Virus record (IMG/VR): IMGVR_UViG_3300030329_002961 | Span: 1-20,075 of that record | Length of the DNA stretch: 20,075 nucleotides | DNA from: a virus | Reading direction: 5' to 3' (one strand) | Shown: positions 11,521 through 20,075 of the stretch, one piece after another | Layout: every line of letters starts with the position of its first letter | How positions within the stretch are numbered: position 1 is the first letter of the stretch | The notes under the pieces: model-generated | The model's database searches: none | The model's input: the letters and a program-made list of their open reading frames with translations, nothing else | Told to the model about the DNA's origin: nothing | Translations under genes and position numbers: made by a program

Positions 11521-13631
11521 AAAACGCGAAACTTCCAATTGCTCGGGTAGGTGGGCTTCATGAACGCCAGCCTCAACCACCGGATTCGGCCAGTGTCCTA
11601 ACGAATTGGACGGTCGACCCATACACCGGAGGGTGGTCCAATCACATCGGGTATGAGCGATATTTGGTTAATCCGGAAACGGACTTTTATCCTTTTGATC
11701 AAACGGAGAGAATAGAGTCTCTCTTTATCTTGAAAAAAAGGGGAGGAGCCCAAGATACGGTTATTTGTGAAGTTTCGGGCAAAATGTTTTTGTTGCATGA
11801 TTTCGGAGTGACCCATCCGTTAAACACAAATGATTCATTAAAGCCTATCAGAGACAGAACGATGCCCACGGCGACGGAACCATGCACCCAATATACGGTG
11901 ATGGGTCGGTTCATGATTGCGACGAATGGCTATGATCAGCCTCTGAAATATCTTGGCTGGCCGGTTCCGGATATTTCGCTTGCATGGAGCACCGCGTATT
12001 CTCCAGTCGTTTTTCCTCTTGGGTGGGAAGGCAAGCCTGACACGCCGACTGCATTTGAAATCGAAACAGATCCAACCGTTGAAAATGCAAATGGCCGCGT
12101 CTGTTGCGTGCAATCAAAAAGTATCGGCTTGGGAATTGCGACAAACAACAAGGTGAGCTCATATCGCTGGAAGGTATCCTATATCAACAATGCAGGCGCG
12201 GAAAGCCCGTTAAGCGATGCCTCGAACACGGTGACATGGACAACGACAGCAAGTTTATGGCTGTATGCGGCTTACATCGAAATACCGACCGGACCGGAGG
12301 GGACTGTTGCGCGACGCCTTTATCGGACGATGAACTTTTCAGATGATGGAGCAAATGACGGCGGACTGTTCTATTTTGTCAAGGACATCAATAACAACAC
12401 CGATACGGCAACATGGGACACGATGAAAGACATCGAATTGGCATCTGCCGCCCCATTGCCTACCGCGAGCACGGTAAACCCGTCACCAAATGCACGATAT
12501 TGTGCGACTTTTGGCGATTGCTTGTTTATCGATGGTGGAGCTGAAGACGACACGGTCCTGTATTATTCGGACCCAGGAAGGCCGGATCAATTCAACAATG
12601 CTTCGTTTTTAATGGTTGGTAACCGGCAGACGGGGGGAATAACGGGTCTGTACCCGTACTTTAACTTTTTATTGGTGCTAAGGGAGCAAGGCATTGATGT
12701 GATAACCGGTTCATACCCGGCTTTCAGTGCAATACCGATCAGCACCAATGTGGGGACAAGGGCGATCAACACGGTCACCCAGATCCCCGGAATCGGATTG
12801 ATATTTCTGGCATCAGACGGCGTGTATGTCGTGAACGCAAACCTCCAATATTCCGATTCTCCGGGGGTCACTCTCGTATCTGCGGCAATCACCAAGACGA
12901 TTGAGAGAATGACGCAGGAATGCCTCTCAAGGGCGGTTGCGACATATTCCCACAAGTGGAAGGAATGGCACTGCTATTTTGCGGCAGATGGGGCCACAAT
13001 ACCAAATTTGGGCATCGTATATCATGTTGAAAAAAATGCATGGTCCGTTCGTGAGGGTTTTAATGCATGTGCCGTGCAGACGGATTTCCGGGGCAACATA
13101 GTTTTTGGGATAAAGGGGCCAGGGCCCAAGTTTGCACCAGCGGGACTTTTTGTCGTGTCTAACCGGAGAGCGTTGGGGCAAGTTTATGACTCGAATTTGG
13201 TTCCACCAAGGGTCAAGGACAATCCACCGCCTGTTTCTAAGTTTGCATCGCCATGGCAGGATTTTGGAGATGAAAACGAAAAAAAGCGGGTTCATTACGT
13301 TTATTTGTATGTATTGACCGGAGGCGATCAAACGATAACGCTGAAATATCGGAAGGATTTCGATTGGAATGCGGAGGTCTCCAGCCCGGCAATGAAGCTT
13401 CAGAGAGCTGATCATATCGATCAGAGCGTTTTCGGGACGGCAAAGGTGACGACGACATCCAAAAAGCCTTGGGAGGAGCCGTTTGTGACGCCGATAAGGT
13501 TTCCGATTAAGCAAGGTTCTTGCACGCATTTCCAGTTTGAGTTCGAGACAACGGACGACATGATCTTTATTGGCTATTCAATTCAGTTTACGATGTCGGG
13601 GATACAGATGATCACGGGGAAGAGACTATGA
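11517..13631 (+). CDS. Tail nozzle protein (T7 gp12-like)
   Basis: A 704-residue beta-rich protein that probably forms the nozzle below the adaptor. It starts KLPIARVGGLHERQPQPPDSA and contains repeated propeller-like segments such as 'ARYCATFGDCLFIDGG ... LYYSDPGRPDQF' (about 326-360) and 'GIGLIFLASDGVYVV', as in podovirus tail tubular B proteins. Residues 214-305 carry an Ig/fibronectin-like segment (SYINNAGAESPLSDAS ... RRLYRT) that resembles the insert in the adaptor. The ATG lies in an ATGA overlap and has no Shine-Dalgarno sequence, so translation is likely coupled to the adaptor. No membrane segment. Confidence 0.72.
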   Translation: MKNAKLPIARVGGLHERQPQPPDSASVLTNWTVDPYTGGWSNHIGYERYLVNPETDFYPFDQTERIESLFILKKRGGAQDTVICEVSGKMFLLHDFGVTHPLNTNDSLKPIRDRTMPTATEPCTQYTVMGRFMIATNGYDQPLKYLGWPVPDISLAWSTAYSPVVFPLGWEGKPDTPTAFEIETDPTVENANGRVCCVQSKSIGLGIATNNKVSSYRWKVSYINNAGAESPLSDASNTVTWTTTASLWLYAAYIEIPTGPEGTVARRLYRTMNFSDDGANDGGLFYFVKDINNNTDTATWDTMKDIELASAAPLPTASTVNPSPNARYCATFGDCLFIDGGAEDDTVLYYSDPGRPDQFNNASFLMVGNRQTGGITGLYPYFNFLLVLREQGIDVITGSYPAFSAIPISTNVGTRAINTVTQIPGIGLIFLASDGVYVVNANLQYSDSPGVTLVSAAITKTIERMTQECLSRAVATYSHKWKEWHCYFAADGATIPNLGIVYHVEKNAWSVREGFNACAVQTDFRGNIVFGIKGPGPKFAPAGLFVVSNRRALGQVYDSNLVPPRVKDNPPPVSKFASPWQDFGDENEKKRVHYVYLYVLTGGDQTITLKYRKDFDWNAEVSSPAMKLQRADHIDQSVFGTAKVTTTSKKPWEEPFVTPIRFPIKQGSCTHFQFEFETTDDMIFIGYSIQFTMSGIQMITGKRL

Positions 13632-14248
13632 AAAAATGGACTCAAGCCCAAATGCGTGATCCTTCGATTGTTGATTATGAACAATTCAACAAAGAATATA
13701 ATGGTCAAAAGGGCGCCATAAATACGGGCTTGTCGCGGACGGAGCTACCCGGCGATTTTGTCACACGGCCAAAGCTTGCGAACAAGTCGATGCATGAAGC
13801 CTATGTTGTGAATGAGGCCGAATTTGCATATTTGAGTGATACCGGATCTGGCGACAAAAAAGAATTCCGAGGGTTGACCTTTAAAACGTACAACTCGGGT
13901 TGGATTCCTTTGTTTGAAGAGACTTATTCTGATTTGAAATCGGGGATGGTCCATGTGGAGTTTCGGACACATCTGATGATAACAAACGAATTTGATACCA
14001 GCTCTGCGGCAAATGAGCACGGCGTGAGGTTTAGAATAAAATGGGACGGCAATGTGATCGCTCAAACCGGAAACTATTTAAGGCATGTGCAGACCATAAA
14101 AGTTTTTGGAGACACCTATTCCACAAGCGGTGACAAGCGTTTGGTTGTGGAGGTTGCAGCAATGCCTCGAAGCACTGTTGATTGGTTGACCAAGGTGGTG
14201 TTCCATTGTTGGGGCACGTCGCATTTGGTAATCGCGAGGTATCGATGA
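13628..14248 (+). CDS. Tail appendage / fibre-associated protein, 206 aa
   Basis: A 206-residue protein in ATGA overlap with the nozzle, preceded by GGGGAAGAG. The N-terminus (YEQFNKEYNGQKGAINTGLSRTELPGDF, residues 17-44) is a short helical segment ending in PGDF, comparable with the start of the next two proteins; the rest is beta-rich (FEETYSDLKSGMVHVEFRTHL, GVRFRIKWDGNVIAQTG), like a fibre head or collar domain. It likely attaches to the nozzle or forms part of the fibres. No enzymatic motif seen. Confidence 0.55.
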   Translation: MKKWTQAQMRDPSIVDYEQFNKEYNGQKGAINTGLSRTELPGDFVTRPKLANKSMHEAYVVNEAEFAYLSDTGSGDKKEFRGLTFKTYNSGWIPLFEETYSDLKSGMVHVEFRTHLMITNEFDTSSAANEHGVRFRIKWDGNVIAQTGNYLRHVQTIKVFGDTYSTSGDKRLVVEVAAMPRSTVDWLTKVVFHCWGTSHLVIARYR

Positions 14249-15138
14249 GTTTGATTGACAACAATAATTTCACCAGGGCGACCAAGCTTACAGAAACTGA
14301 TTTGAACCAAAAGTTTCAAGACGTTGAAACAGCTACAGGGCAATTGACTGAGGCGAATGTGCGAGATCAGGGTGTTGATCTTCCGCAGTTTGGAACGACG
14401 ACAAGCGGACAATCTGGCATAATTTTAAAGAAACTTGTGACGTCAAACGTATTGAGTGTAGCGGCAACGATAACCAGCAATGACAACGCGACGCCGCCTC
14501 AAAATGAAACTGTTCTGGGAAACGTATTGGCAGTCAATCAGGCGTTCGTTTCTGGCGATATTTTACGGGTTTATTGGTCGGCAAAGGTCAAAACCGAGTT
14601 TGGTTATGCCGGTGCGTTCGCGGGTGCGGCTAAAGATTTCAGGTACCAATTTTGGGCATTATGGCCGCAGTGGAACATAGGTGGAACCGGATACACTGAG
14701 GTGACTGGACAGTCGAATTTTAAAGCTAATTTAGGATACACGGCCTATGACGGAGTTAATGATGCCTATGGGAACACGATGGCGCAAAACTATGCTTCTA
14801 CGTTTATACCGCATCGAGAACCGATGGATGACGGAACGACACCAGTAAACACGACAGCCGACCCCACAGGTGCCGGCGTGGTCAGGTTGTCGGGAGGTGC
14901 CGCCGCTTCTGGAAAAAGTGGTGCGATAACTACGGTTTATGGTAGTTATTATTTTAAATTCACCACAAACAATACGCTTACCGGATTGCGTTTGGTTGGA
15001 AATGGATTGATGTCTGCCGCGCATGATGGTGGCAACAATTATGTTGTTATCAACAATGGGGCGTATAACGCAGCGACAGATCCCAAGTTGGTGGTTAACG
15101 GCATCAACATGACATGTATGATCATGAGAGGCGAATAA
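14245..15138 (+). CDS. Tail fibre / appendage protein, 297 aa
   Basis: A 297-residue protein beginning MSLIDNNNFTRATKLTETDLNQKFQDVETATGQLTE. The N-terminal 'T-x-x-DLN-x-K/A' helix is common at the anchor end of podovirus fibre proteins. The body is Gly/Thr/Asn-rich and beta-like, as in receptor-binding domains. The ATG at 14245 (ATGA with the previous gene, GAGG five bases upstream) is chosen over the longer frame from 14182, which would sit inside the previous gene. Receptor specificity cannot be deduced. Confidence 0.6.
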   Translation: MSLIDNNNFTRATKLTETDLNQKFQDVETATGQLTEANVRDQGVDLPQFGTTTSGQSGIILKKLVTSNVLSVAATITSNDNATPPQNETVLGNVLAVNQAFVSGDILRVYWSAKVKTEFGYAGAFAGAAKDFRYQFWALWPQWNIGGTGYTEVTGQSNFKANLGYTAYDGVNDAYGNTMAQNYASTFIPHREPMDDGTTPVNTTADPTGAGVVRLSGGAAASGKSGAITTVYGSYYFKFTTNNTLTGLRLVGNGLMSAAHDGGNNYVVINNGAYNAATDPKLVVNGINMTCMIMRGE

Positions 15139-15839
15139 TGGCGTACTCGAGAACAAAGACATGGGCGAACGGCGACACGTTAACAGGTTCTGATTTGCAG
15201 GCTAACCTCGATGGCATGAAGGAATATGTGCATTCCGAGGTCGTGGCTGGTGATTTCCCTTCAGTCTCGTTTGACACAGAACACATAATGAAGGGGGTCA
15301 TTGACGCAAAAACAAATAGGGTACACAACGTTTCTGGTGTTTTTGGTGGTTTGAACCATGGCAATTCAAGCGATAATGACAACACGTTCATGACTCGATG
15401 GATATCAACTGAAGACTCAGCAAAAGCCACGGGGCAAATGAAAATGCTGCCGGGAACGCAATTCACACTGGATTTGCGTCGGCCAGCAACGGTATTTTAT
15501 CAATGGTGGGCGACTACGGTAAGCCGTTGGGATGGCAGGGGAGCTTTGCCAGGAGGCAAATTAACAAACTTGCAATTGTTCCAAGATGACACGATGTTTG
15601 GTGCAACGGCATATTTGTTTGACATTTTTTCAGGCGAATCGACAATGTTCAATCCAACGGCGGGAACATATCATGACGGAAACATTTTTTCGTCAGGGTC
15701 GACGCACACTTCGGGGACGGGATTTTTTGAAGCTACGACTGGAAAGGTTGCTTATAATTTAGGGATAAAGGCTCACTCTCAAGCGGGTGCATACCATTGG
15801 GTTTCGTGGGGCATTTCAATCGAAGCATTTTACATGTAG
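15138..15839 (+). CDS. Tail fibre / appendage protein, 233 aa
   Basis: A 233-residue protein starting MAYSRTKTWANGDTLTGSDLQANLDGMKEYV. The W-x-N-G-D-T-L-T-x-x-DL-x-A-N motif is the typical N-terminal anchor of many phage fibre proteins. The remainder is Gly/Ser/Thr/aromatic-rich (WWATTVSRWDGRG, GTYHDGNIFSSGSTHTSGTG) and probably beta-structured. The start overlaps the previous stop as TAATG with GAGAGG upstream. It may be a paralogue, in its anchor at least, of the gene before it. Confidence 0.6.
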   Translation: MAYSRTKTWANGDTLTGSDLQANLDGMKEYVHSEVVAGDFPSVSFDTEHIMKGVIDAKTNRVHNVSGVFGGLNHGNSSDNDNTFMTRWISTEDSAKATGQMKMLPGTQFTLDLRRPATVFYQWWATTVSRWDGRGALPGGKLTNLQLFQDDTMFGATAYLFDIFSGESTMFNPTAGTYHDGNIFSSGSTHTSGTGFFEATTGKVAYNLGIKAHSQAGAYHWVSWGISIEAFYM

Positions 15840-15847
15840 GGGAAATC

Positions 15848-16564
15848 ATGGCAGATCCAATGGCAATGTCTTTTTTAGCGCAAACGGCTGGTAAGATAGG
15901 TGGAGCGACCGGCAGAGGGGTTTCGGCTTATCAGCAGTTAAGGAATCAATTTTCAGAAGATGACGAAGAACGGCTGAAGGAGTTGCGCCGTAGAGAAGAA
16001 ATTGGTGCTCTTGGGTTGACGGATGCCGAAAGGCAAAGGGTTCAATCTCAATCATTACAACCGTTGGCGGCGACCGAGCGGGAAATATACCAACGTCAGG
16101 CTCAAGGCATGGGAGTCGGCGATGTTGGGTCCGGCCAGATGGCAAGGCAGCAGGCGCAAGTGGCGGGTGTTCTTGGTGAGACCAAGGCGAAAGCAGCACA
16201 GCAAACGGCGCAATTCCTTCAGCAACAAGACGAAGTCCGCCGGCAGATGGAAGAGGAGGAGATCAAGAATCTGGAGAAGAGAAAAGAGGCAAAGGAGAAT
16301 GCAGCAAAGACAGCCGTGTTGGCTGCGCTTGGTGCGGAGTCTGAAAATCTAATGTCAACCGTAGAAGATGCGTATGCTTACAAAGCGTTAAAAGACCAGC
16401 AAGCAGAACAAACAAAAATGATGGAAGCTGCTTTTGAAAGCTATGCCGGTGGACAAGGAATGAGCGCACAGGATTTAGGAGTGCTTTTGCCTTTGTTGAT
16501 GGGGGGGCAGAACCAGCAAAGTCAAGCTCAGATACTAAGTGCATTATTGAAAAAAGGTGGGTGA
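15848..16564 (+). CDS. Probable internal virion protein, 238 aa
   Basis: A 238-residue protein starting MADPMAMSFLAQTAGKIGGATGRG, then long Gln/Glu/Arg/Ala-rich helices (about 35-185, including QQQDEVRRQMEEEEIKNLEKRKEAKE) with strong coiled-coil character, and a Gln-rich C-terminus ending LSALLKKGG. Gly/Ala-rich N-terminus plus helical body and the position before two larger proteins recall the small ejection protein of T7-like phages (gp14 class). No sequence motif proves it. The start at 15848 has AGGGGA upstream; the frame is open earlier but inside the previous gene. Confidence 0.5.
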   Translation: MADPMAMSFLAQTAGKIGGATGRGVSAYQQLRNQFSEDDEERLKELRRREEIGALGLTDAERQRVQSQSLQPLAATEREIYQRQAQGMGVGDVGSGQMARQQAQVAGVLGETKAKAAQQTAQFLQQQDEVRRQMEEEEIKNLEKRKEAKENAAKTAVLAALGAESENLMSTVEDAYAYKALKDQQAEQTKMMEAAFESYAGGQGMSAQDLGVLLPLLMGGQNQQSQAQILSALLKKGG

Positions 16565-16567
16565 GAA

Positions 16568-18304
16568 ATGAGCAATTTCGCAAACAGGCTACGCGAAAGA
16601 TGGCTGGCCGGAAATCAAAGACGAATTGATTTGGCACTGAAAATGGCGTGGACGGAATTAAACGCTGCCCGAGCAGAGGAAAAGCTTAAGCGTGACTACA
16701 TGTTTGGCATTGTGCAGGCTGAAAGGAAGGCAAAAGACAAACAGGCATCATCTCGGGTGTCTGTTTCTGGTAAAGGTACGCCCAGAGAAAAATACCTAAA
16801 AAACAAAAAACTATTAGATGATAAGCTAAGGACTTCAGCAGACAGAGAACGCGCAGCAATTAAGGGTTGGGATGATGCAAGGAATAAAAAGATAGGAGAG
16901 TTTCGGAAATCCGCTGACGATCAATTAAAGTTAAAAAATCAAAACACAATAGCCAGCGTGGCGCAGGCGGCTGGAGATAAAAGACTAAAAAATAAAAATG
17001 CAACGCAAATAGTTTCGTTTTTACGCAAAAAAGAAGGTGGCTATTTAGGTAACTCATTGCAGAATACCGTAAAAACTTCATTGGAGAATGTGTCTCCAAC
17101 ATTAAGAGAAGCAAAGGCACATGTATTGGCTGAAGCAATACATCGGGATTTGGCTGAACAGTTTAAAATGGAAACGGTTGGAAAGGGAAAACCCGTGGCG
17201 AAATTGTCACATGAGCAGGCTAACAGAAAGGCGTTGAAAGTCCTAAATCTTTTGGTTCCTGAACTTAATGGAAAAGTCCAATTAACTGATACTGGTCGCG
17301 TAAATACTCAAACGTATGGCGCAGCAAAAAGAGAAGCTTCAATTAAGCGATACATAAAGTCCCAAAGTAGAATCCAAATTGGAGCAGAAGGGAGTGCATT
17401 AGAGCGGCCAAGAAGATTGAAAGTTTACACAATTGATGAATGGAATAAAGCGGGTCAACCGCACAAAGGTTCGATCATACCCGTGAAAGATGCGTCTGGT
17501 AAAACCATAAAATTGATTGACCGTGGAACAGTCCTAAGTAAAGAAGAGGCTGTTTCGTATGCTGATACTGTTGCGGATTTAGAAATTTTAAGAGCAGAAG
17601 GAATGCCTAAGCGAAGAGAGGCAAGCGGGTATTCGGGCGCAAGAGGCAAAAGAGGAAAGGATGGTAAATTAATAACCCCTGAATTTTACACTGTAGCCCC
17701 CGTCAGAGCTGAAGCTGCCTATGCTCGGGCCTATGAGTTGATGAATATGGGAGCCAAACCTCCAAAAAAAGGGTTGATTAAGCGTTTGATGTCATTGGAT
17801 TTCAAACCAACTCCAACGACAGTACCTGAAATAATCGAGAGGCCAGATGCGCTGACGGTAGCGCAGCGTGAATTAGCCAGAGATCAATTGATAGGAAAGA
17901 TGCGGAACTTGCCGCCATATGCCCAGGAGTCGATTAAGATTTGGCCGGAAGCGAGTCGAATAGCCTATGGTCATGATGGTGTAATCGGAGACAGAAATTT
18001 TGAGGGGTATGACCAGCAAGCCGTTAACTTTTCTAAGGCTTTGGTAAAAAACTTTCAAGACAAAAAAGACAATATTGATGTCATTATGCAAAAGCTGGCA
18101 ACTAACAAATTTGCAGATTCAGAAGAGAAGAATCAACAATTGAAAAAACAGGCATCTACTTATTTCTGGGCGCAGACTTTGGTGGACCAAAGAGGGGCAG
18201 GCAATCAGGATTTTATTAATTCATTGAAAAAAGCACCAGATAATCAAGAAACAATGGTGGGGACCGGTTTGGTGCCATTTTATCAGCCAATAGCAGAGGA
18301 ATAG
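16568..18304 (+). CDS. Probable internal virion protein, 578 aa
   Basis: A 578-residue, very Lys/Arg-rich, mostly helical protein (begins MSNFANRLRERWLAGNQRR). Parts such as 35-110 and 205-245 look like long charged helices; a middle section (about 280-330) is more beta-like, with VYTIDEWNKAGQPHKGSIIPVKD. No catalytic motif recognised. Position and size fit a middle ejection protein (gp15 class in T7-like phages), which is inference from order. Codon use is AT-richer (AAA, TTA, ATA) than in terL to capsid, as if from a different source. GGTGGGTGAG lies before the ATG. Confidence 0.5.
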   Translation: MSNFANRLRERWLAGNQRRIDLALKMAWTELNAARAEEKLKRDYMFGIVQAERKAKDKQASSRVSVSGKGTPREKYLKNKKLLDDKLRTSADRERAAIKGWDDARNKKIGEFRKSADDQLKLKNQNTIASVAQAAGDKRLKNKNATQIVSFLRKKEGGYLGNSLQNTVKTSLENVSPTLREAKAHVLAEAIHRDLAEQFKMETVGKGKPVAKLSHEQANRKALKVLNLLVPELNGKVQLTDTGRVNTQTYGAAKREASIKRYIKSQSRIQIGAEGSALERPRRLKVYTIDEWNKAGQPHKGSIIPVKDASGKTIKLIDRGTVLSKEEAVSYADTVADLEILRAEGMPKRREASGYSGARGKRGKDGKLITPEFYTVAPVRAEAAYARAYELMNMGAKPPKKGLIKRLMSLDFKPTPTTVPEIIERPDALTVAQRELARDQLIGKMRNLPPYAQESIKIWPEASRIAYGHDGVIGDRNFEGYDQQAVNFSKALVKNFQDKKDNIDVIMQKLATNKFADSEEKNQQLKKQASTYFWAQTLVDQRGAGNQDFINSLKKAPDNQETMVGTGLVPFYQPIAEE

Positions 18305-18308
18305 TTAG

Positions 18309-20075
18309 ATGGCCGCTCCGGATTATCTTATTGAGGGACTTGATCCTGATGCGCGAAGATTGATTGAATCATTGTTTCAAGATGTTCAATCACAGTCCAA
18401 GGTTTTGCGTAGCCCTCCGGACGTTCAAAATATCGAAAATTTGGAATTCCGTTTAATGGAAGGTTTTGAAAAGGGTCAGATATCAAACAAGGAATATGAA
18501 AATGCGATATCGCAATTAAATGACATTAGATCACAAGTGGAATCTTTTGATCCAGACAAGGATAATCTTGACAACATTAGCGAATACTATCGGGTTTTTG
18601 GCGACACTGATCTGGATACGATCAGAGATGAATATTTGCAGGCGAATATCGCTAAAAATATGGAGATCAAGACAAAGCTAAAAAAATACAAAAGCGAATC
18701 AGGACGAAAAAAAGCTGCATTTGAAGCAAAGAAAAAGGCATTAGAGGACTACAGAAAAATGGTGGAATCATCGTTAGCCACTACTGAGTTCGTAGACAAG
18801 CCATCAATGTTTGTATCCACTGTCGCTGATGTAAAAAAGGGCGAATACATCGACCCTGACTCTCGCCGTAAAATGAAGTATGGGTTTTTGTCTCGGTTGA
18901 ATGAAGCGGTAAAACGCCAGCCAGTCTATCGGGCGCAAGCGCATCAACGACAAGACCTTTTAAGAAGGGCGTCTCGAGGTGCTGATGTTGCGCGGCGCGA
19001 AATAGCGATTCTGGAAGCGGCAAGAAGAAAGAAAAAAGCGGGAGAGTCCGAAGAAGCCGTTCAAGATTGGATGGAAAAAAAGCTGCACGCATACGCTGAT
19101 CCATCATTTTGGTCTGCGGGTTGGTGGGAAAACGCCAAGGATTGGATGTCGACGGACTTACCTGCGAAATTTGTTACACCCATGTCTATGATTGAAGAGG
19201 GTGGGCAGCAAACGGTAATGGTTGAAACCCCATCGGCAGCGGCAATCCGGGTCTTGTTTGGAAGTGTGCCGGCCTTGATGACGACAACGGTAAGCCAAGT
19301 CGGCCCCGGACGAAGGGTCAACATACCGGGCGATCCATACCAGTACGCCGAATCAGATTCGTTTGCAGATCAGTTGATTGTCGACATTTCCAAAGGGCAA
19401 TGGATGTACGATTATCTGAAGACCAATCAGTTTTCAAAAGATGCGCCTGATTGGCTATTGTTTGGCACAAGTATAGCCAGCGATTTTTTACTATCTGCTA
19501 CCCCCATTGGCGTAGGTCAAGGAGCCCTGAAGGGGACCGGCGCAGGGCTTAGGCGTGCGGGTGAGGCAATAACGCCCAAAATGCCCGGTTTAGGGGGTGC
19601 TTTGGAGACAGGAGGGGTATCAATCATAAAAGCGGCCAGCCCCCTTCAGACCATCCGTGTTGGCTACGTAATGAACAAAGCCGACCAGATCCTCGATAGC
19701 ATGGGGATCAGAAAGGAAAGAATCATTCAGATTGGTGCGAAAGCGGACGACATGCCAATGGGCTCCGCCGAAGGTAGATCGGTTGACGACTTTTGGGAAC
19801 AGATGCCCGAAGATGATCGAAAGATGTTCAGGCAGCAAAGAAAGAAATACAACGAGCTGAAACGGGTTTATCCGGACCTTCGGCAAATGAACGATCAGGT
19901 GGGCCGGCTTGTCGGAGACAAGATATCGGATCTGTACACCATGAAAATATTTTTACATGAAACTGATGACATCATGAGCTGGGACGATGTGTTGCCACAG
20001 GCGCAGATCGATACCATGAAGGCAATGGGCGGAGGGAAAAATCTTGAAATAGAGGTATTTTTAAACAACATCAAA
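18309..20075 (+). CDS. Large internal virion protein, 3' end beyond window
   Basis: An open frame of 589 codons from the ATG at 18309 with no stop before the right edge; it continues outside the window. GAGGAA lies upstream. Residues 1-250 are charged and helical (IAKNMEIKTKLKKYKSESG, KKAAFEAKKKALEDYRKM). A hydrophobic stretch at about residues 382-405 (WLLFGTSIASDFLLSATPIG) is followed by a Gly-rich segment and could cross a membrane. A helical region resumes after 450. As last and largest gene of the structural block it resembles the large ejection protein (gp16 class) that helps move DNA through the host envelope. No transglycosylase motif is visible in the portion present. Confidence 0.6.
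   Translation, partial: MAAPDYLIEGLDPDARRLIESLFQDVQSQSKVLRSPPDVQNIENLEFRLMEGFEKGQISNKEYENAISQLNDIRSQVESFDPDKDNLDNISEYYRVFGDTDLDTIRDEYLQANIAKNMEIKTKLKKYKSESGRKKAAFEAKKKALEDYRKMVESSLATTEFVDKPSMFVSTVADVKKGEYIDPDSRRKMKYGFLSRLNEAVKRQPVYRAQAHQRQDLLRRASRGADVARREIAILEAARRKKKAGESEEAVQDWMEKKLHAYADPSFWSAGWWENAKDWMSTDLPAKFVTPMSMIEEGGQQTVMVETPSAAAIRVLFGSVPALMTTTVSQVGPGRRVNIPGDPYQYAESDSFADQLIVDISKGQWMYDYLKTNQFSKDAPDWLLFGTSIASDFLLSATPIGVGQGALKGTGAGLRRAGEAITPKMPGLGGALETGGVSIIKAASPLQTIRVGYVMNKADQILDSMGIRKERIIQIGAKADDMPMGSAEGRSVDDFWEQMPEDDRKMFRQQRKKYNELKRVYPDLRQMNDQVGRLVGDKISDLYTMKIFLHETDDIMSWDDVLPQAQIDTMKAMGGGKNLEIEVFLNNIK

Overview
The window is part of a tailed double-stranded DNA phage genome (Caudoviricetes). 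It is most likely a podovirus: a terminase-portal-scaffold-capsid block runs into an adaptor/nozzle pair, fibre-like genes and large internal (ejection) proteins, with no tape measure, tail sheath or major tail tube gene in between. No host gene, integrase, tRNA or replication gene is present, and the host cannot be named. Shine-Dalgarno sites and sigma70-like promoters with extended -10 elements fit an ordinary bacterial host. Base composition is moderate, with AT-richer patches near the right end.

Left arm (1-2242, minus strand): a leftward operon of seven small genes, the last running off the left edge. The only one resembling a known family is a cysteine-rich 270-residue protein like phage gp88/DUF7227-type proteins of unknown function. 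One gene is a 31-residue hydrophobic peptide. Every gene is preceded by nearly the same leader: an A/C-only tract of ACCAAACC/ACCAACC units, then CCAAGGAAACTAAA directly against the ATG. Two gene junctions also carry a hairpin that pairs better as minus-strand RNA. The arrangement resembles the start-associated sequences (SAS/ESAS) of cluster K mycobacteriophages, but the sequence differs.

Control region (2243-2672): a leftward promoter whose spacer holds a perfect 12-base palindrome (probable operator), a folded element, a 35-base homopurine tract, and a rightward extended -10 promoter placed so that the terminase mRNA would begin at or next to its ATG.

Right arm (2673-20075, plus strand): large terminase, portal, a 90-residue unknown, a probable cell-wall enzyme with a His/Cys L,D-transpeptidase-like motif, an FmdB-like zinc-ribbon protein, a 163-residue unknown, scaffold, major capsid protein and decoration protein. 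A strong intrinsic terminator follows. Then come the adaptor (with a domain whose codon usage differs from the rest of the gene), the nozzle, three probable fibre or tail-appendage proteins with related-looking N-termini, and three probable internal virion proteins. The last is open at the right edge (589 codons and continuing). Most late genes overlap by 1-4 bases, so they are probably translationally coupled. The terminator would let capsid and decoration proteins be made in excess over tail components.
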